Source: Acholoe squamosa (lineage: Eukaryota; Annelida; Polychaeta; Phyllodocida; Polynoidae). From it: a DNA stretch of 64,000 nt. The DNA lies in assembly GCA_949317995.1 (NCBI GenBank), contig OX439035.1, positions 77,336,394-77,400,393 of the forward strand, read 5' to 3'. The number at the start of each line of letters is the position of its first letter. Position 1 is the stretch's first letter. Under the pieces are notes generated by a model. That model saw only the letters and a list, made by a program, of their open reading frames with translations, did no database searches and had not been told where the DNA came from. Shown here in pieces: positions 12,961 through 25,800 of this stretch. Made by a program: the position numbers and the translations under genes.

Positions 12961-14697
12961 TCCGGTCTGACATGCCTCTGATTAGTAGCTGATCAGCCCT
13001 AATTACCACTAGTGGTAATGTAATACAATGCATATGAAGATTACGGAGGCACAAGTTGTCTTTAGGGTTAAATTAGAGGCCAGGCCGAGTGCTTTTATCT
13101 AGGCCCTATTAGAAGTCACTACAAGTGCATCCATTAATCATCACACATTGACTGAGTTTATACCACGGTTTGTATCTTTAGGATGCATTGAAATGCATCA
13201 GAATGCATTCTGCATTAGCTGACATACAAAGTTTTGTCGGTACCTACCACTGTCAAATCTATATAGAATTTTAATAGAAAAATAAATGTTGAATTTTAGA
13301 GCCTCAGGCCCCCATTTTCCCCATATTGATCTAATTCGAGATGCAAAGTTTTAGCTTCTTGTCCAATTTATCATGAACTTTGGCAAATTTTGGGGGAACC
13401 CAGACATACTCAGCCCCCCCCCTCCTTTATGATTGGGGGGGGGGGGAGGACCAGGCCCCCCTGCCCCCCCCCCTTTTCCTACGCCCATGCACAGTGCCTT
13501 TATCCTGGATAAAAGCACTCATATTGGCCAGTTTGGGCACCCAAAATTATTCTGAAATGTGATAGCCGTGATATAATGACAAAATAATAGACGAGTTGTG
13601 CAGATCTATCTACATTAGATTGCCTGAGCCGTCCATAGATTACGTCACACAGGAGGGGGTGGGGAGGTATGTTCTGATTGTGACAAAGTGTAACAGGGGG
13701 GTGGGCGGGTGTTAATGATAGTGTGATAACACATCTGCAAAAATATATATTTCAAGACCCATATTAAAGACATAATATGAAACAAGCCAAATATGTTAAC
13801 TGGCAGGGAACTACAGAAGGTCAGCATTGTAATGGTAGAGATGAGGTAGAGCTATAAAACTACCAGGTACCTCTGATAGATCGACAGGATAAAATTAGAA
13901 AGTAAGGTAAAGCTTTGTGGCTATATGTGAAAAATTAACAGGTAGACATCCATCACCTGCCAGGGAAGGACATATAACCCCTACCCCCACCCCATCTCTG
14001 GAATGGGAGCTCGCATGTTCCAAGACCTCCGATACAAATATAAACACATCAAGCCAACATCCTTGCATAGTTTGTGGATTGGTGGAATGCGTGTCACAGA
14101 GTTGGCACCATCTTCCAAAGGGACAAGGTGCTATATTGATATGTCCCATTTACCGACTAACAGTAGCTTATAATTAGTTACCTTTTGGTCTGAACTTGAA
14201 AATGCTGACCAGATTCTTAAATTTGCCCTGTGTCAGCAGTACATCAGCATCAGGTCATGGTAGAAAATAAAGCATATTTCTTGCCAACAGCGGTCCAACA
14301 TTATAGTATTTGTCATGTTTTATGATAGCACAACCAACGAAAACCATCTGTTTTCATTACAACAATTTAGGGGCATTTACACTATTATAGCAGCATGGGC
14401 TGTGCAGCTTTGGCCACAGGATGTGCTGTGCAGCCAATGCTGCTTGTCTGACATCCTGCAGCAAGTGCCGCATGGCCAGCCGTCTGGCTGCAGAACTTTG
14501 CCGCACCATAAGCTGTCAGTATTTGCTTTCCTGTGGCAAGTTTTTGCAGCTTTTCAACCAGTGAGTATCATTGCAAAAAAGTCATGATCCCTAGAAACCT
14601 GGAAGATTGTTGTTGGATCAGTTGTCACTGAATTTTGTCAACTGACTGAGTTGATAAAACTGAAGGGTGGGGAGGGGGGTCTAGCCAAGTGTGACAT

Positions 14698-15577
14698 ACA
14701 CAGAAAAAAATAATGTTCAAAATCTTAGTCAGATGTTAGTCAAAAAGGCTAACTTTCTAACAATACCTAGTCAAAAGCACGTGCCTAAGTGTCCAAGTTT
14801 TTCTTAGTCAAATATGACTAACCATTAGTCAAAGTGCCCAACTTGCCTTGCCTTGGCTGATTTTGACTAAGATTCCTCAGTGGTTTTGACTAAGTATGCA
14901 ATCTAATAATGGTGAGTGTAAGCTCTGTATAGGATCCACATCCCACAAATAATTATCTCATCATTTAGTAAGCATACATGTGAAATGCCTCACATCATTT
15001 TCATTAGAGCCCCAGAGTCAATTACTCTTGGTTTCCCACAAAGAAGCAGATACATCTGTGGATATTTTACTTATCTAGATTCCCACAGAAAAGGTGTAAT
15101 TATGTGCCTACCTAGTTTATTTAACAAATCATTAAACTATTTGACATATTTTGCCAAGCTTGATGTTAAATTGAATTAGGAAAGCCTCAAAATTATACAG
15201 CGCCTGAAAATCACCATCATTTTGACATCCATAGAATAGTTTATGGTACACAGCCACCAGAAAAATCCTGTTTCAAACCATGCTGCCACCTGGTGTGTAA
15301 AGGCAATACTATGCCAATATAGCTTAGTCAAAGTCACTAAGAGATCTTAGTCAAAGTGACTAAGTGACAGTGACTAAGATAAGTTAGCTTGCCTGAAACT
15401 CCCAGCAGATACCTTATTCAAGATTGTGGTTGGAGAGAGAAACTGATTTGGGTAGTCAATGTGACTAAAATAAACTAGACATTGTTAGTCACACATTAGT
15501 CATATGTACTACCTAAGATTATTTGGGCATTTTGACTAAGTTAAGTTAGACTGACTAACATGGATTATTTTCTGTGT
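14698..15577. mobile_element. 880-bp element with arrays of TTAGTCA
   Basis: The ends are inverted repeats: ACACAGAAAAAAATAATGTT on the left and AACATGGATTATTTTCTGTG plus T on the right. Within about 200 bp of the left end and about 250 bp of the right end lie roughly 20 copies of TTAGTCA or its complement TGACTAA. The middle (about 14910-15310) lacks them. No target duplication is clear. Dense subterminal short motifs are typical of transposase-binding arrays in hAT-, Mutator- or CACTA-type elements. The element appears inserted into an older repeat, whose GTGTGAC-containing sequence occurs on both sides. Confidence 0.6.
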
Positions 15578-15776
15578 AATTTTTGAGGGTGGTGTTGGCT
15601 GAGTGTGACTAAGTGTGACAGGGGGTTAGGGGTGTTGAAAATGGCCAAAAAAGGCGTGATGTAATTTATGGACGGCCTCTCTCAGTACCAGGTATTCACC
15701 AGAATGCATAATTTTTAGATTTCAAATATTTTCTGGGGAGCTTGCCCCAACACCCCCTAGAAACATCACTTGGCAA

Positions 15777-16096
15777 AAAAAACGCCAATTTTTGCAAACG
15801 TTTCTATTTGGTATGGGAAAAAACGTTTGTGAAAAACATTTTTCTTAAGTTAAAAAACGATTTTGTTTGTAAAAATGCTTTTAACGTCTGTTTTCATCGT
15901 TTTTAGAGGTTTGCAGAAACGCTTTTAAGGTCATGTTAAAACGTTTTTTTAAACTAAAAGAGAAAAAAAATTAAATTATAACGTTTAAAACGTTTTAGAG
16001 TACGTTTTGAGGTTTAGAAAACGTTTGGCAAACATAGCGACCTAGTAAAAAACGTTTTTTCATCGTTAAAATAGAAACGCGTCTTTATGCCAAGTG
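15777..16096. mobile_element. AAACGTTT-rich palindromic element, copy 1
   Basis: Bounded by CACTTGGC (15777-15784) and its complement GCCAAGTG (16089-16096). The interior is made of AAAACGTTTT-type words, themselves palindromic. The same plan recurs at 53939-54195. It carries no coding capacity and no convincing target duplication. Confidence 0.55.
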
Positions 16097-16124
16097 GGGG
16101 TGCTGTGATTGTTGATCAATATTA

Positions 16125-17496
16125 GGGAGTGGTCATTTTCAAACAACAGAGGGGGGGGGGGCAAAAAGATTTCAGACTCTGTCAGTGGGGGGGGGCAAAA
16201 AGATTTTTTAGGCGAAAAAGCTCTAGGCCAAAAAGAGAAAAAAAATGGTGTGTTTCCAGTTACAATGCTTTTTTGATATTTTTTTTTTGTGGGGGGGGGG
16301 TGGGAGAGGAGTCTTCCTCTTGTCCAATATAGGCATGTTATATATCAAAAGAAACATAATTTTAATGTGAATCTGAGAGGATATGTGGCCACAATAGTCC
16401 CACCAATATAAGGGAGTGGTCGTTTGAGGGGGGGCATGAAATTTTGGACCCCTCCTGAGGGGGGGGTGTAAAAAATCAAGTTTAGTCCCTTTTTAGCAAA
16501 AATGTCTGCATGGTAGTACTACCGGTATTCCGAGTTAGCAGGTTGTCCCATGGGCACCACCATTACATGTGCTTGTTATCAGCGAGTTATACTGATAACA
16601 CCTATCAGATGAGTACCAGTTGGCCCCCGAGAGGACCGCAGTGAATAGTTGGTGTCATTTCATTGGTTGATAATCAAATCAGCCAAGGCCGTATAGTTAG
16701 GGAGTGATAATTTTTAAACAACGGGGGGTGTGGGGGGAGCTGATGGGTTTGAGGGGGGTCAGAATTTGTTCGACCCCTCTGATGGAGGGGGGGTCAAAAT
16801 AATTTCACCTGTTGTCAGTGGAAAACCTTGTGCATTACTATAGGTTAAAAGGGTACGTTCGCGCATGATTTTCGTCCCTTATAGGGGGGTCACTTTTTTT
16901 TTACCCCATTCGAGAAGGGGGAGGTCAAAATGTTTTTCGCATGTCCACACACAAACCCACCAACCTCTCCCTGTTATTAAAATAATAGTATCACTCCCTT
17001 AAAAGGGGAGAGCAAATAAAACAAATTGACTGCTTCCCAGGGCGGGGCATAAGAAATTTTTGTCAATCCGCGCATCATATTCTATGAGGGGATGGCAATT
17101 CTTTTTTTATATTAATTTTTTTTGCACCTGGCCAACCAAAGTCTGTGATATAAGTCATTATGATAACATGGCCTAAGTCAAATAATAAAAAAAAAAGTCC
17201 ATAATGAACACTGCCATATTGGCTTAATCAGCGGATTGAGATCTTTCCATAAAGTGGTCTACCATTTTTGTACCTCTATTGGTATTGTTATTATGGTCCT
17301 AGCTGTCAAAAAAAAAATTGGCCCTGTTTTGCTAGGGTTGGTCGGGTAACTGGAAACAAACCTTTTTTTTGGCCCTAGTGTGGGAAAGAAAATTTTCAAA
17401 CCCCTCCAAGGGGGGGAGGACAGAAAAATCTTGGTCATGTGAGCACTGAATTATTTCCATCCCCGCCCCTCCCGTTGTTAAAGAATGACCACTCCC
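16125..17496. mobile_element. Composite of Harbinger-like MITEs (outer element)
   Basis: Left end GGGAGTGGTCATT at 16125, preceded by TTA, and inverted end AATGACCACTCCC ending at 17496. Inside are a further GGGAGTGG start at 16412 (preceded by TAA), a fragment shared with the 1469-1880 element, and the complete inner element at 16700-16998. TTA/TAA targets and GGG-starting ends fit PIF/Harbinger. The outer pairing is my inference because the right flank does not repeat TTA. Confidence 0.45.
16700..16998. mobile_element. Harbinger-like MITE with TTA duplication
   Basis: The left end GGGAGTGATAATTTTTAAAC and right end ATAATAGTATCACTCCC are inverted and flanked on both sides by TTA (16697-16699 and 16999-17001). 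A 3-bp TTA target duplication is the hallmark of PIF/Harbinger elements. It is non-autonomous. Confidence 0.6.
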
Positions 17497-17952
17497 TTCT
17501 TGCACACTTGAAAGTTGATGTAGCCAGGTCTGGGGGCTGTGTACAAATGACGTCATGCTTTTTTTGGCCATTTTTTACTCCCCCTCCCCCCTTGTCATGT
17601 TTCGTCATACAATGCTTGACCCCCCCCCTTAACATGAGGTCATGCGGAGATACCCCCTCCCTCCCCGGCCCAAAGTACATGAAGAGAGTATAGCAAATTG
17701 AAATGGTTCAAAGGGACATATATATATTGGGTTAACCTAATGGTGTTGGAAACAGGTGGGGCTTTTTCCACCGTCCCTGGTCTGAAACTGTGCTGGGCTA
17801 ATAATGGGTGTGAATTGGTAAGGCCTAAAAAATTGTTGTGTTCAGGTAATGGGTTGAAAAAAAATAGAAGTTCTAGAAGCGCCAACCTAAAAAAAATTCT
17901 AAAAAAAAAAGTCCCTACCTACTACCTACGCTAACTTTTTTCGACCTTTATT

Positions 17953-18058
17953 ATATCCATGGGGGTAAATGGTTTGGGGTAGATGTCTGGGGGTAAATGT
18001 CCATGGGGGTAAATGGTTTGGGGGTAGATGTCTGGGGGTAAATGTCCAGGGGGTAAAG
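17953..18058 (+). repeat. Short tandem repeat, two units of about 48 bp
   Basis: Two near-identical units read CATGGGGGTAAATGG, then TTTGGGGTAGATG, then TCTGGGGGTAAATGTCC. It is GT-rich on the plus strand, with no coding content. Confidence 0.7.
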
Positions 18059-19399
18059 ATCCTGTTACCTCACATCCTCATGAGAGGTAAAGGAAAGGAA
18101 ATAAGAGAAGAAATCAGATCTAGCCGACAGTTACAATGGCTTCACTGAATTACAAGTGTAACATTACAAGTGTGGTAATATGATTATACACATATAATTA
18201 AGATCACACTTACAAAACAATCATTTTACAGTAAGGAATATTAGGCATAACCCCTAGAGTCCCATTCAGAAAAAGGAGAGTATAAGTTGTTTGTTTCCAA
18301 GGGAGAGTTTGTGATTCATCAACAGGGGGAGCAGGATGCAGATTGAGGGGGGAGGGAGGAAAATAATTTTGACACCTCAAAGTGGGGAAGGGGTAGAAAA
18401 AATGTCATGCCTTTTCTGTGAACTATACTGTAGAACAGGAGGGATGACCAGGGCAATCTGTCCGAGGGGGTCATAAAATTTTCAGATTTCTACACATCTG
18501 TATGGCAATCTACCCCACCCCTTAGGCCTGTTGATGAGTATAGAGCAATTCCTAATTACTAATGGGTTTTTGAATTTTGAAATTTATCAAATAGAATAGA
18601 AGTTGGGTCATTTGAATCTTTCTACTGAATTCTCAATGCCAGGGTGCTTCTTACCCGCATAGATCAACCTATATATGGGGTCCTTTGGTTAAATAAGTCC
18701 AACTAAAAGGGCATTTCAAAGTGGCATGGGGCCTGGGTTAGAGGTAGGAGAGAGTAGTGGACCAGCACTGACACTGATGGCAGTGACAATCATTGAGTGG
18801 GATGTCTGAGGAAAGCATGCCTGTATAGGTCACTCCTTGACCCTCTTGTCACTGTATCTGGTTGATATAGTCACTGTCTATATTTGTTGATATAATCATC
18901 CCTTACTGCTACTGTCTCTAGTTCTTCCTAGAGTTTTGATTGACATAGCCTACTTCTGGCTCTTTTCTTCTTGATACTGCATAAGTTACTGATGCATATA
19001 AGCTGAGTATTGTATCTTGTTGATATAAACTTAAGCCTCTAGTAGTAAAGCTGGTGGTAAGACTGTAATAAGCCTATCCGCATAAATGATTTTTGTCGGT
19101 TTTATATACAAGCTCCTCCCCAACCTTTTTACGTCCAGCCTTTAAATTAGTTCACTATGTATAGTGAGGTCTTTGACCACCTATTGTAATGGGACATTCA
19201 GGTTATTAATGCCTGTCCCAGCTAGTGCTGGACGAATGGATAGGTGATGTTAACTTACGACCGGCACTAGGATAAAATAAATAAAACGAATTAAAAAAAA
19301 AGGTAATATATATTTCACAACAGATGAATACATTAAACTTCCCTACATTTACAAATCTTTTTTTTTTCCTTGCCAAAACTGAAGCAACTTGCAATATTT

Positions 19400-19515
19400 T
19401 TCATGACATGATGTCATGCAGCCCATGACCCCCCCCCTCCCCCTTGTCATGCTTGGTCATGGGGGGTGGGACCCCCCTCCCCCCTCCTGCATGACGTCAT
19501 TTGTACACAGCCCCA
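19400..19515. repeat. GACGTCAT repeat, inverted relative to 17520-17640
   Basis: The block CATGACGTCATTTGTACACA is the reverse complement of TGTGTACAAATGACGTCATG at about 17530. Both copies have C-rich CCCCCTCCCCC stretches and TTGTCATG words. This is a dispersed repeat family, not further classified. Confidence 0.55.
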
Positions 19516-19867
19516 TGGCAGCTAGCAAAGAGTACTTGTCGATATCTAGTAAGTATCGGAACTGTCGATTAACTATGCCATCGACCTTTATAAACGCTCT
19601 TCAATCGTTTTTCATTCAGACCCAGCAGGTGCCCGTTTAGTTCGAAAACATATGCTTGAAGATTTCGCTGATGTCCGCCTATGTAGCCTGGCAAATAGCC
19701 AACGACCGGGTACCAGCGCTTGAATCAGGCCATACTGCTCATGTGACCGTTGTTTTATCGGCCGACACAACAGACCGTCGTACAGAAGAGCAGCACACAC
19801 CGGCATTTCAACATTTCTGCTCATTTGTCAGCAGTACTGTCATCCCCAGATTACAGACAGTTTCAGT

Positions 19868-22800
19868 ATGAAGAACTTCATTGCCTTTTTCGTTCTGGCC
19901 TTTTGTGTCGCTTCGTGCAACGCCATTCAATGGAAAGACTGTGGTAAGTTTTAGTGGATTCTGTAGACAGTGAGTCCGAGTGACTGTAGTGTAGACTGTA
20001 GTGTAGTGTACTGTACTATGACTCAGTTGACTGTGTAGTCTCAGTCTGTAGAGGTAGTGTAGACTGGTCGTTTGAGACTGAGTTGACGTTTGTTTGAGTG
20101 CTTCTTTGCCAGAATGCCGGTACTCGGTCTGAGCCCTCAGTCACGAATCGTGAGGTCTACATCGTTATGTCTTTATGATCGTAGTTTAGACTACAATTGA
20201 AAGGAATATTTGTATTGGAGAGCTAACTTATAAAGTTACCGGTATATCATAAGACATAACTTATATTAATACCAAAGGCTAAGCCTGGGGCTGGGCAAAG
20301 TCAAAGACTTACCGTAAGTTACGGCGTAACTTTCGTAAGTACATAAGTTACAATAAAGGTATAATATTAGTCTCTCTGGCAAGACTCTGGTAATACATTT
20401 TGCCTCATTCAACTTATCAAGGCTCCAAGCGGAATCTCATATAGGCCATTTACACTTGAATTGTCACTTGTCAAACTAACTTTTCAAATAAATTAGTATT
20501 TAATACTAAGCCTAAGGGAGTGGTTATATTTATCAACAGGGGGGGTGGGGATAACAAAATTTTGACCCCTCTTGATGGGGGGGGGGGGGCTAAAAAAGAT
20601 TTAGATCTACCCTCTTTTTAGCAAAAAAAAAAAGAAAAAAGCCTGCATGCTACTATAGACCAAAGAGGGGCGTGAAAATTCTCCGGGGTACAAGAAATTT
20701 TGAGTGCCGTTGAGGGGGGGGGGCATTAAAAAAATTCGCGGATCTGCACGAACCCCCCCCCCCACCACCACCACCCTTGTTGATAAATAATGACCACTCC
20801 CTAAAACCGTTGTGCTCGGTATGGGAGAATGTAAACCCCCACCCCCAAACATGTTTTGCTATTTAATCTTTGAAGCAATTATCAGAACGTGGCCACCTGG
20901 GTCTCATATGACGAAGTCAAGCTAACTGCTAAGCCTCAGCGAGAGTAGGTGAGAAGCATGGGATAATCCTGATCATGCTGATGTCTATGACGCATGGTCT
21001 CCTGACCCCGAGCTGGCCCACTTTGCAACCCACATGCAGACGTACATACGATACAGGTCTTTGATTACTGGATGGGAGAAGGTGGCAGGCTATTGGTGAA
21101 GTGGGAGAGGGGTGGGGCAATATCATGTGACATGGACATTTGCTTTAAATGGACATGGGGATATGGACATAGTCACATAGCTCAAAATCAATATAATGGC
21201 CAAAAAAAGTTGTGTGTTTCAGGTAGAATGCTGACAAAATTAATGTACGTTACCTGCGTAAAACCCTGCATATAAGCCGCGGCTTAAAGACCATTTCAAA
21301 CCCTTGGTGTGGCTTAAATATGTATATAGACTTCAGTAGGGTTTGGTCGGGTCTAGGGCATGGTTGTAGGAATATGCCCCCCCCCCCTGATGTCACAGCG
21401 TCGCCAAAATTCAAGGTTTCAGGTCATGGAAAATGACATGTATAAAAATAAAACCATGTCTAAAATTTAAGTCTTCAGGTCACATGTCACTTTTTTAGGG
21501 AATAGACATGTCACATGTCACTTTTAAAAGGGTGCAATGTCGGAATGTCACCTCGAAATGAGCAAATCTCGCAATGTTTTTTACCCCTTGGGGGCCACAA
21601 TATGCCCTCCAGACCAGACTCAATTTCCTAGCTGTAAAATTGGCTCAAAGTCACAGACTCGTAGGTCACACATGAGCCCAGGGTGGGTCTCTGAGGCCCT
21701 GCGTGTCCCCAAGAGCAGCTCAGCCTTGGCGACTTGCTCACACGCCTAACATGGTCTACATCTGCCCATCGTTAACCCTCAATGACCCACTGACGGAGAA
21801 AACCTTCACCGTCTCCTTTGTCCGATGTAGGATGTCCCTGCCTTATTCTCATAGGGGTAGATCTAAAACGTCAATCGACCCAGGAATAGAGGTTTCCTAG
21901 CTGCAGGATCGTTGCTAGCTGATTAGGGTACATAGCTCTTCCCTTTTACGATCCGATGTAAAGAAATGATTTTTTTCTCCCCAATTTGCCTGCATGCCCT
22001 TGCACATTAAGGATGATATTATAATGTCTATTAAAATTAAAGTTGATTTTATAACATGGTCTAGACAACCTCTGAATGACCAGGAAAGAGGGCGTGGGCC
22101 TCTATACCCGGGATATAACGGATGTATATGTATACAATCTAGCGCAGCATGCCGGTGCCATCATCTATGAAATCATTTGACTCCATGATTGTTATCTTTG
22201 AAACCCATAGAAATGTAAGGGCTGTAGGCTTGACACGTAGACATACATGTATTTTCACCACAATCCCTCTGATGTTACTTTTATGTGTTTGGTCGAGTCA
22301 TAGAACACTACCATTAAATGGTGTCTGTGTTTATTAACAGGGTGCTCTATTCGATCCTGACGTGAAAATGCATATTATGGAGTCAAATTTAAGAATGCTT
22401 GTATACTGTATTCGACCTAATATGCGCCCTACCGCTTTTTGGGGCCTTTTGGAGAAAAATGCCTCATTTTCACGATTTTGGAGGCAGTTTAAACTCTTAA
22501 GTTAAACTCTTAAGCACTGAACTACCCCGATATCATAAAAATGATTTTTTTTGAGCGCGTTGGTGCTTATTGGGTCTGATTAGGCTGAATATGGTACTGA
22601 TTAACTGTATTAGCCTGTCTAGACTAAAAGATATAAATGTACTTGTGTGTATCACCGGTGATCTGAATAAATCTGTAACCCAGCTTTGTTGTTATCAAGC
22701 GTCTAGGTTCATCAGTGGCGGATGTAGGATTTTATGAGTTACAAGCAAAAGCTGGCGGGAGGGGGATCGGATATTTCCCCCTTATGGATTTTGGGGTGAA

Positions 22801-25800
22801 TTCTAGCAGCATGATTTCAGAATACAGGTCAGCATCTCTAAAACCACCGCTGTTAATGAGACATTTATCACCGGCCATCCTGCAGAACATTTTAGCACTT
22901 GGTGCTCCATGGTGTGGGTGTTAGCAGGTAGCATGTTGAGTCCTCCTGGACTAAGCACTGTCCACCCTACTAGGTGTGTGAGAGAAGGGGGGTGGGGGTA
23001 TCGTGCACTGGTCATTAGGGGTGGTTGCATGTTCAGAGCAGGGGAGAGATGAGATGTTACATCGTCATCCTAATTCATTATGCGGCAGAGATATAATGCG
23101 CTGTAGTTAGGCAGTGGTGGATATGAGGGTATATGGAATGTGCAATTGTTCCTCTATTACCCAGTAGGGACGTCTGATCTTGATACCCTTTTCAAACAAT
23201 GTGATTCTCGAAATTTTACTATCCCTGCAGTAATGAGAAGGTCGCCCAGCTGAGCCCAGGGTATATGAAATAATAGTGCCCCCACTCCTCAAAAGTCCTT
23301 GACACTCACCCAAAAATTCTCCCCTCGCCTCTGTGGTATGACCATTCTGGCCTGAAATATGTTATTTTCTTCAAAATTAAAGAAGCAATACAACGGTCGG
23401 CCTGGTCCAGAGAAGATTGGACTCTAGGGAACCTCTCCTCTCCTCAGGCAGAATGCCCTAGCTAGTATTGGGCCTGTTTTGATAGGCATGGTCAGGTAAC
23501 TTGAGACACGGCTCTTTTTCCTTCCTTCCTAACCATAGACATGCATTTGTACATGTCCCGTGGTATGTCATATTTAAATAACATTGGAAAGGCTTTGATT
23601 TACAAATGTAGCCGTTTATCTGCTCATAACCAAATTACAGATCTAATAACACTATGACATACTTTAGACCACAATTTACAAATTTTAATTTAGCATGATT
23701 ATGATTGACAACTGGCATATTCCAACATTGTATCTTTGTGAAACGATGTATTCATATAAGTGATGTTAGGCACATATGGCATTGCTTAGTTTTTGTGAAA
23801 GCCTTAAAGAATTTCTATGCACACACCCCCAATCACCCTCTCATGCCCGTGATGGAGATGCTTTATAAGGGAATGCCATCTGAAGTGGAAACTGTCACTA
23901 AGTACGGTATATTAAGATATGAATACTTCAACACTTGTTCTTGAATTTCCCTATACTTAAAGACTGCAATTTCCTGAATAGAGGAATTTGATCTCTATCC
24001 CCACCATAAATTGAAAAAAAATGGCTATGCTTTTCTACACAGTATTGACAGCCCTCCCCCCTCCATCCCTCTACCATAAGCCACCTTAAAGTACACATGT
24101 CCGCACATAACGTGTAAACGGGGGGGGGGGGGGACCTTTGGATCTAGGTTTGCATGTGGATCTGTGTGACTGACCTTTGTAAGGGGCTTGGACTCTGCCA
24201 GCCCTCAGTCAGTTAGACAGACATTCAACCACCCAGTCACAGTGCTCCTGTACCTGAGCTGTTCAGACGTACGTACTATAGCACCTTGGAGGGGGTGATA
24301 CAGTACCTGAACCTGTAAGAGTTGCATATGTATTGCTGGTCATCTTGGGGAAATTGATGATCAAAGAGAGCATAATCTTAATCTGAATTAACTCTGCCTG
24401 ATATGACAAATTAAATGTGAAAAATGTGTTTTGTAAGCGCCAACCAAACCTGCTACGCGTATGTTGAATACGCAATACTTAGACTGATAGCTAGAGAATG
24501 TAAAAGTCCAATATTCCAGCTCACAAGTGAATACAAGTATATCTAGTTACGTACTATTAAAGTGGCATACAGTAAGAATATATTATCTATCTTTGATTTT
24601 CAAACTCATATCATTGGAATATGACGAATTAAATGTAAATAATGGATTTAGCATAAATCTAAAGTTTTAAGGACTATACTTCTTTCTCAAAGTAAAGTGA
24701 CTTATACTCACTGTAGTTCCAAAGTCCTGTGAGCCTCTTGGTTTACTCTTGACCTTAGCTTTAACGTCCTTGACCTTGGGATTTGCGCGCCCATGGTCAC
24801 TAGATTCATCGCCGTCTTCTCCCCAGAATCCCCGCTCCAATATGGCGCTCAATTTCCGGAGACCACGTTTGTCTTGTTTGCCAGAGCCACTTCCCGGAAG
24901 TGCTTCCAGGTCGTCGGTTTCCTCCCCCTGGTCGGACCCTGAGACCACTTTCTGAGTTAATATTGAGAAGTCTACGGCCAGAAGGGCATTAGGCAGCGAC
25001 CCAGCACGTTTCCGGCCAAATTGTGGCTGTGGTGGTGAAAGGAGACCCGCCTGTTCGCTATTCGCGTGCCGGGTCCGACCTGGGGATGTTGGAGAATTGG
25101 GGCTGTCCGGGGACCTTGGACATGATACCAGGCCGCCGTCGGACACGTCCGGTGAGTCCAGGGCGGCGTCAGTAGCAGCACGTCGCCGTCGGAAGAGCGG
25201 CGATACGATGCCCCCATCTTTACCAGGAGACGACGCGCTGTTCTTCCGGCGCGGCCCATGGGTGCCCGGGCTGTGCTTCTTGTGTCTGTCGCTGCTGTCA
25301 TCCACTGGAGGCTTGTTCTGGACGTTCTCCAGGCTGGGCAGCAGCAGGAAGGGATTGGTGAGGATATCATCCCTGGTTACTTCCGTTTTGTCTGGCTGAT
25401 TTGAAGGTCGCTTCTTGATGAACCGACTAAAGAGGCGTTTGTGGGTGAGCGGGCTATTAGGCACTTTAGGGCTTACCTTCCCTTGTGACCCTCCACCTAG
25501 TGTTCTGTCTGATTGGAAACTAGCAAGACGTAAATCGTCATAGGCGAACGCCCAATCATCACTTCCGGCGGCAGTGCCGTCATCGCGCGGAAGAAGCGGC
25601 GATATCGCCTGGGCGGCGGTCACATCAGAGTGTGCACGCGGTCGCCGCAGGGCCATGATGGTGGCGGCCGACCGCGGCGACAGCTTCGTAGGGGACGCTG
25701 AGCGGCTGCTTCCGCTTCCGCTGCTAGCACTGCCCTCTGGTGGCGGCGTCTGCGGGGGTGTCTCGGTGACGGTGACGTGGGAGAGGAGATCGTCGACGGA

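Larger units (their letters stand above)
12961..19867. other. Divergent intergenic region, nested transposon fragments
   Basis: This is the interval between the minus-strand RALGAPA 5' end and the plus-strand NPC2-like exon 1. I see no coding exon. It is occupied by MITEs and G- or C-rich repeat fragments, the clearest at 14698-15577, 15777-16096, 16125-17496 and 19400-19515. Smaller decayed pieces carry CCGTCCATA and TGACGTCATGC motifs (about 13630-13690, 15655-15672, 17520-17640). Tandem GGGGGTAAATG units lie at about 17960-18058. Confidence 0.6.

Noticed and set aside
22713-22760. CAGTGGCGGAT word suggesting a hAT-type end (also near 474)
   Set aside because: No matching inverted end or 8-bp duplication found.
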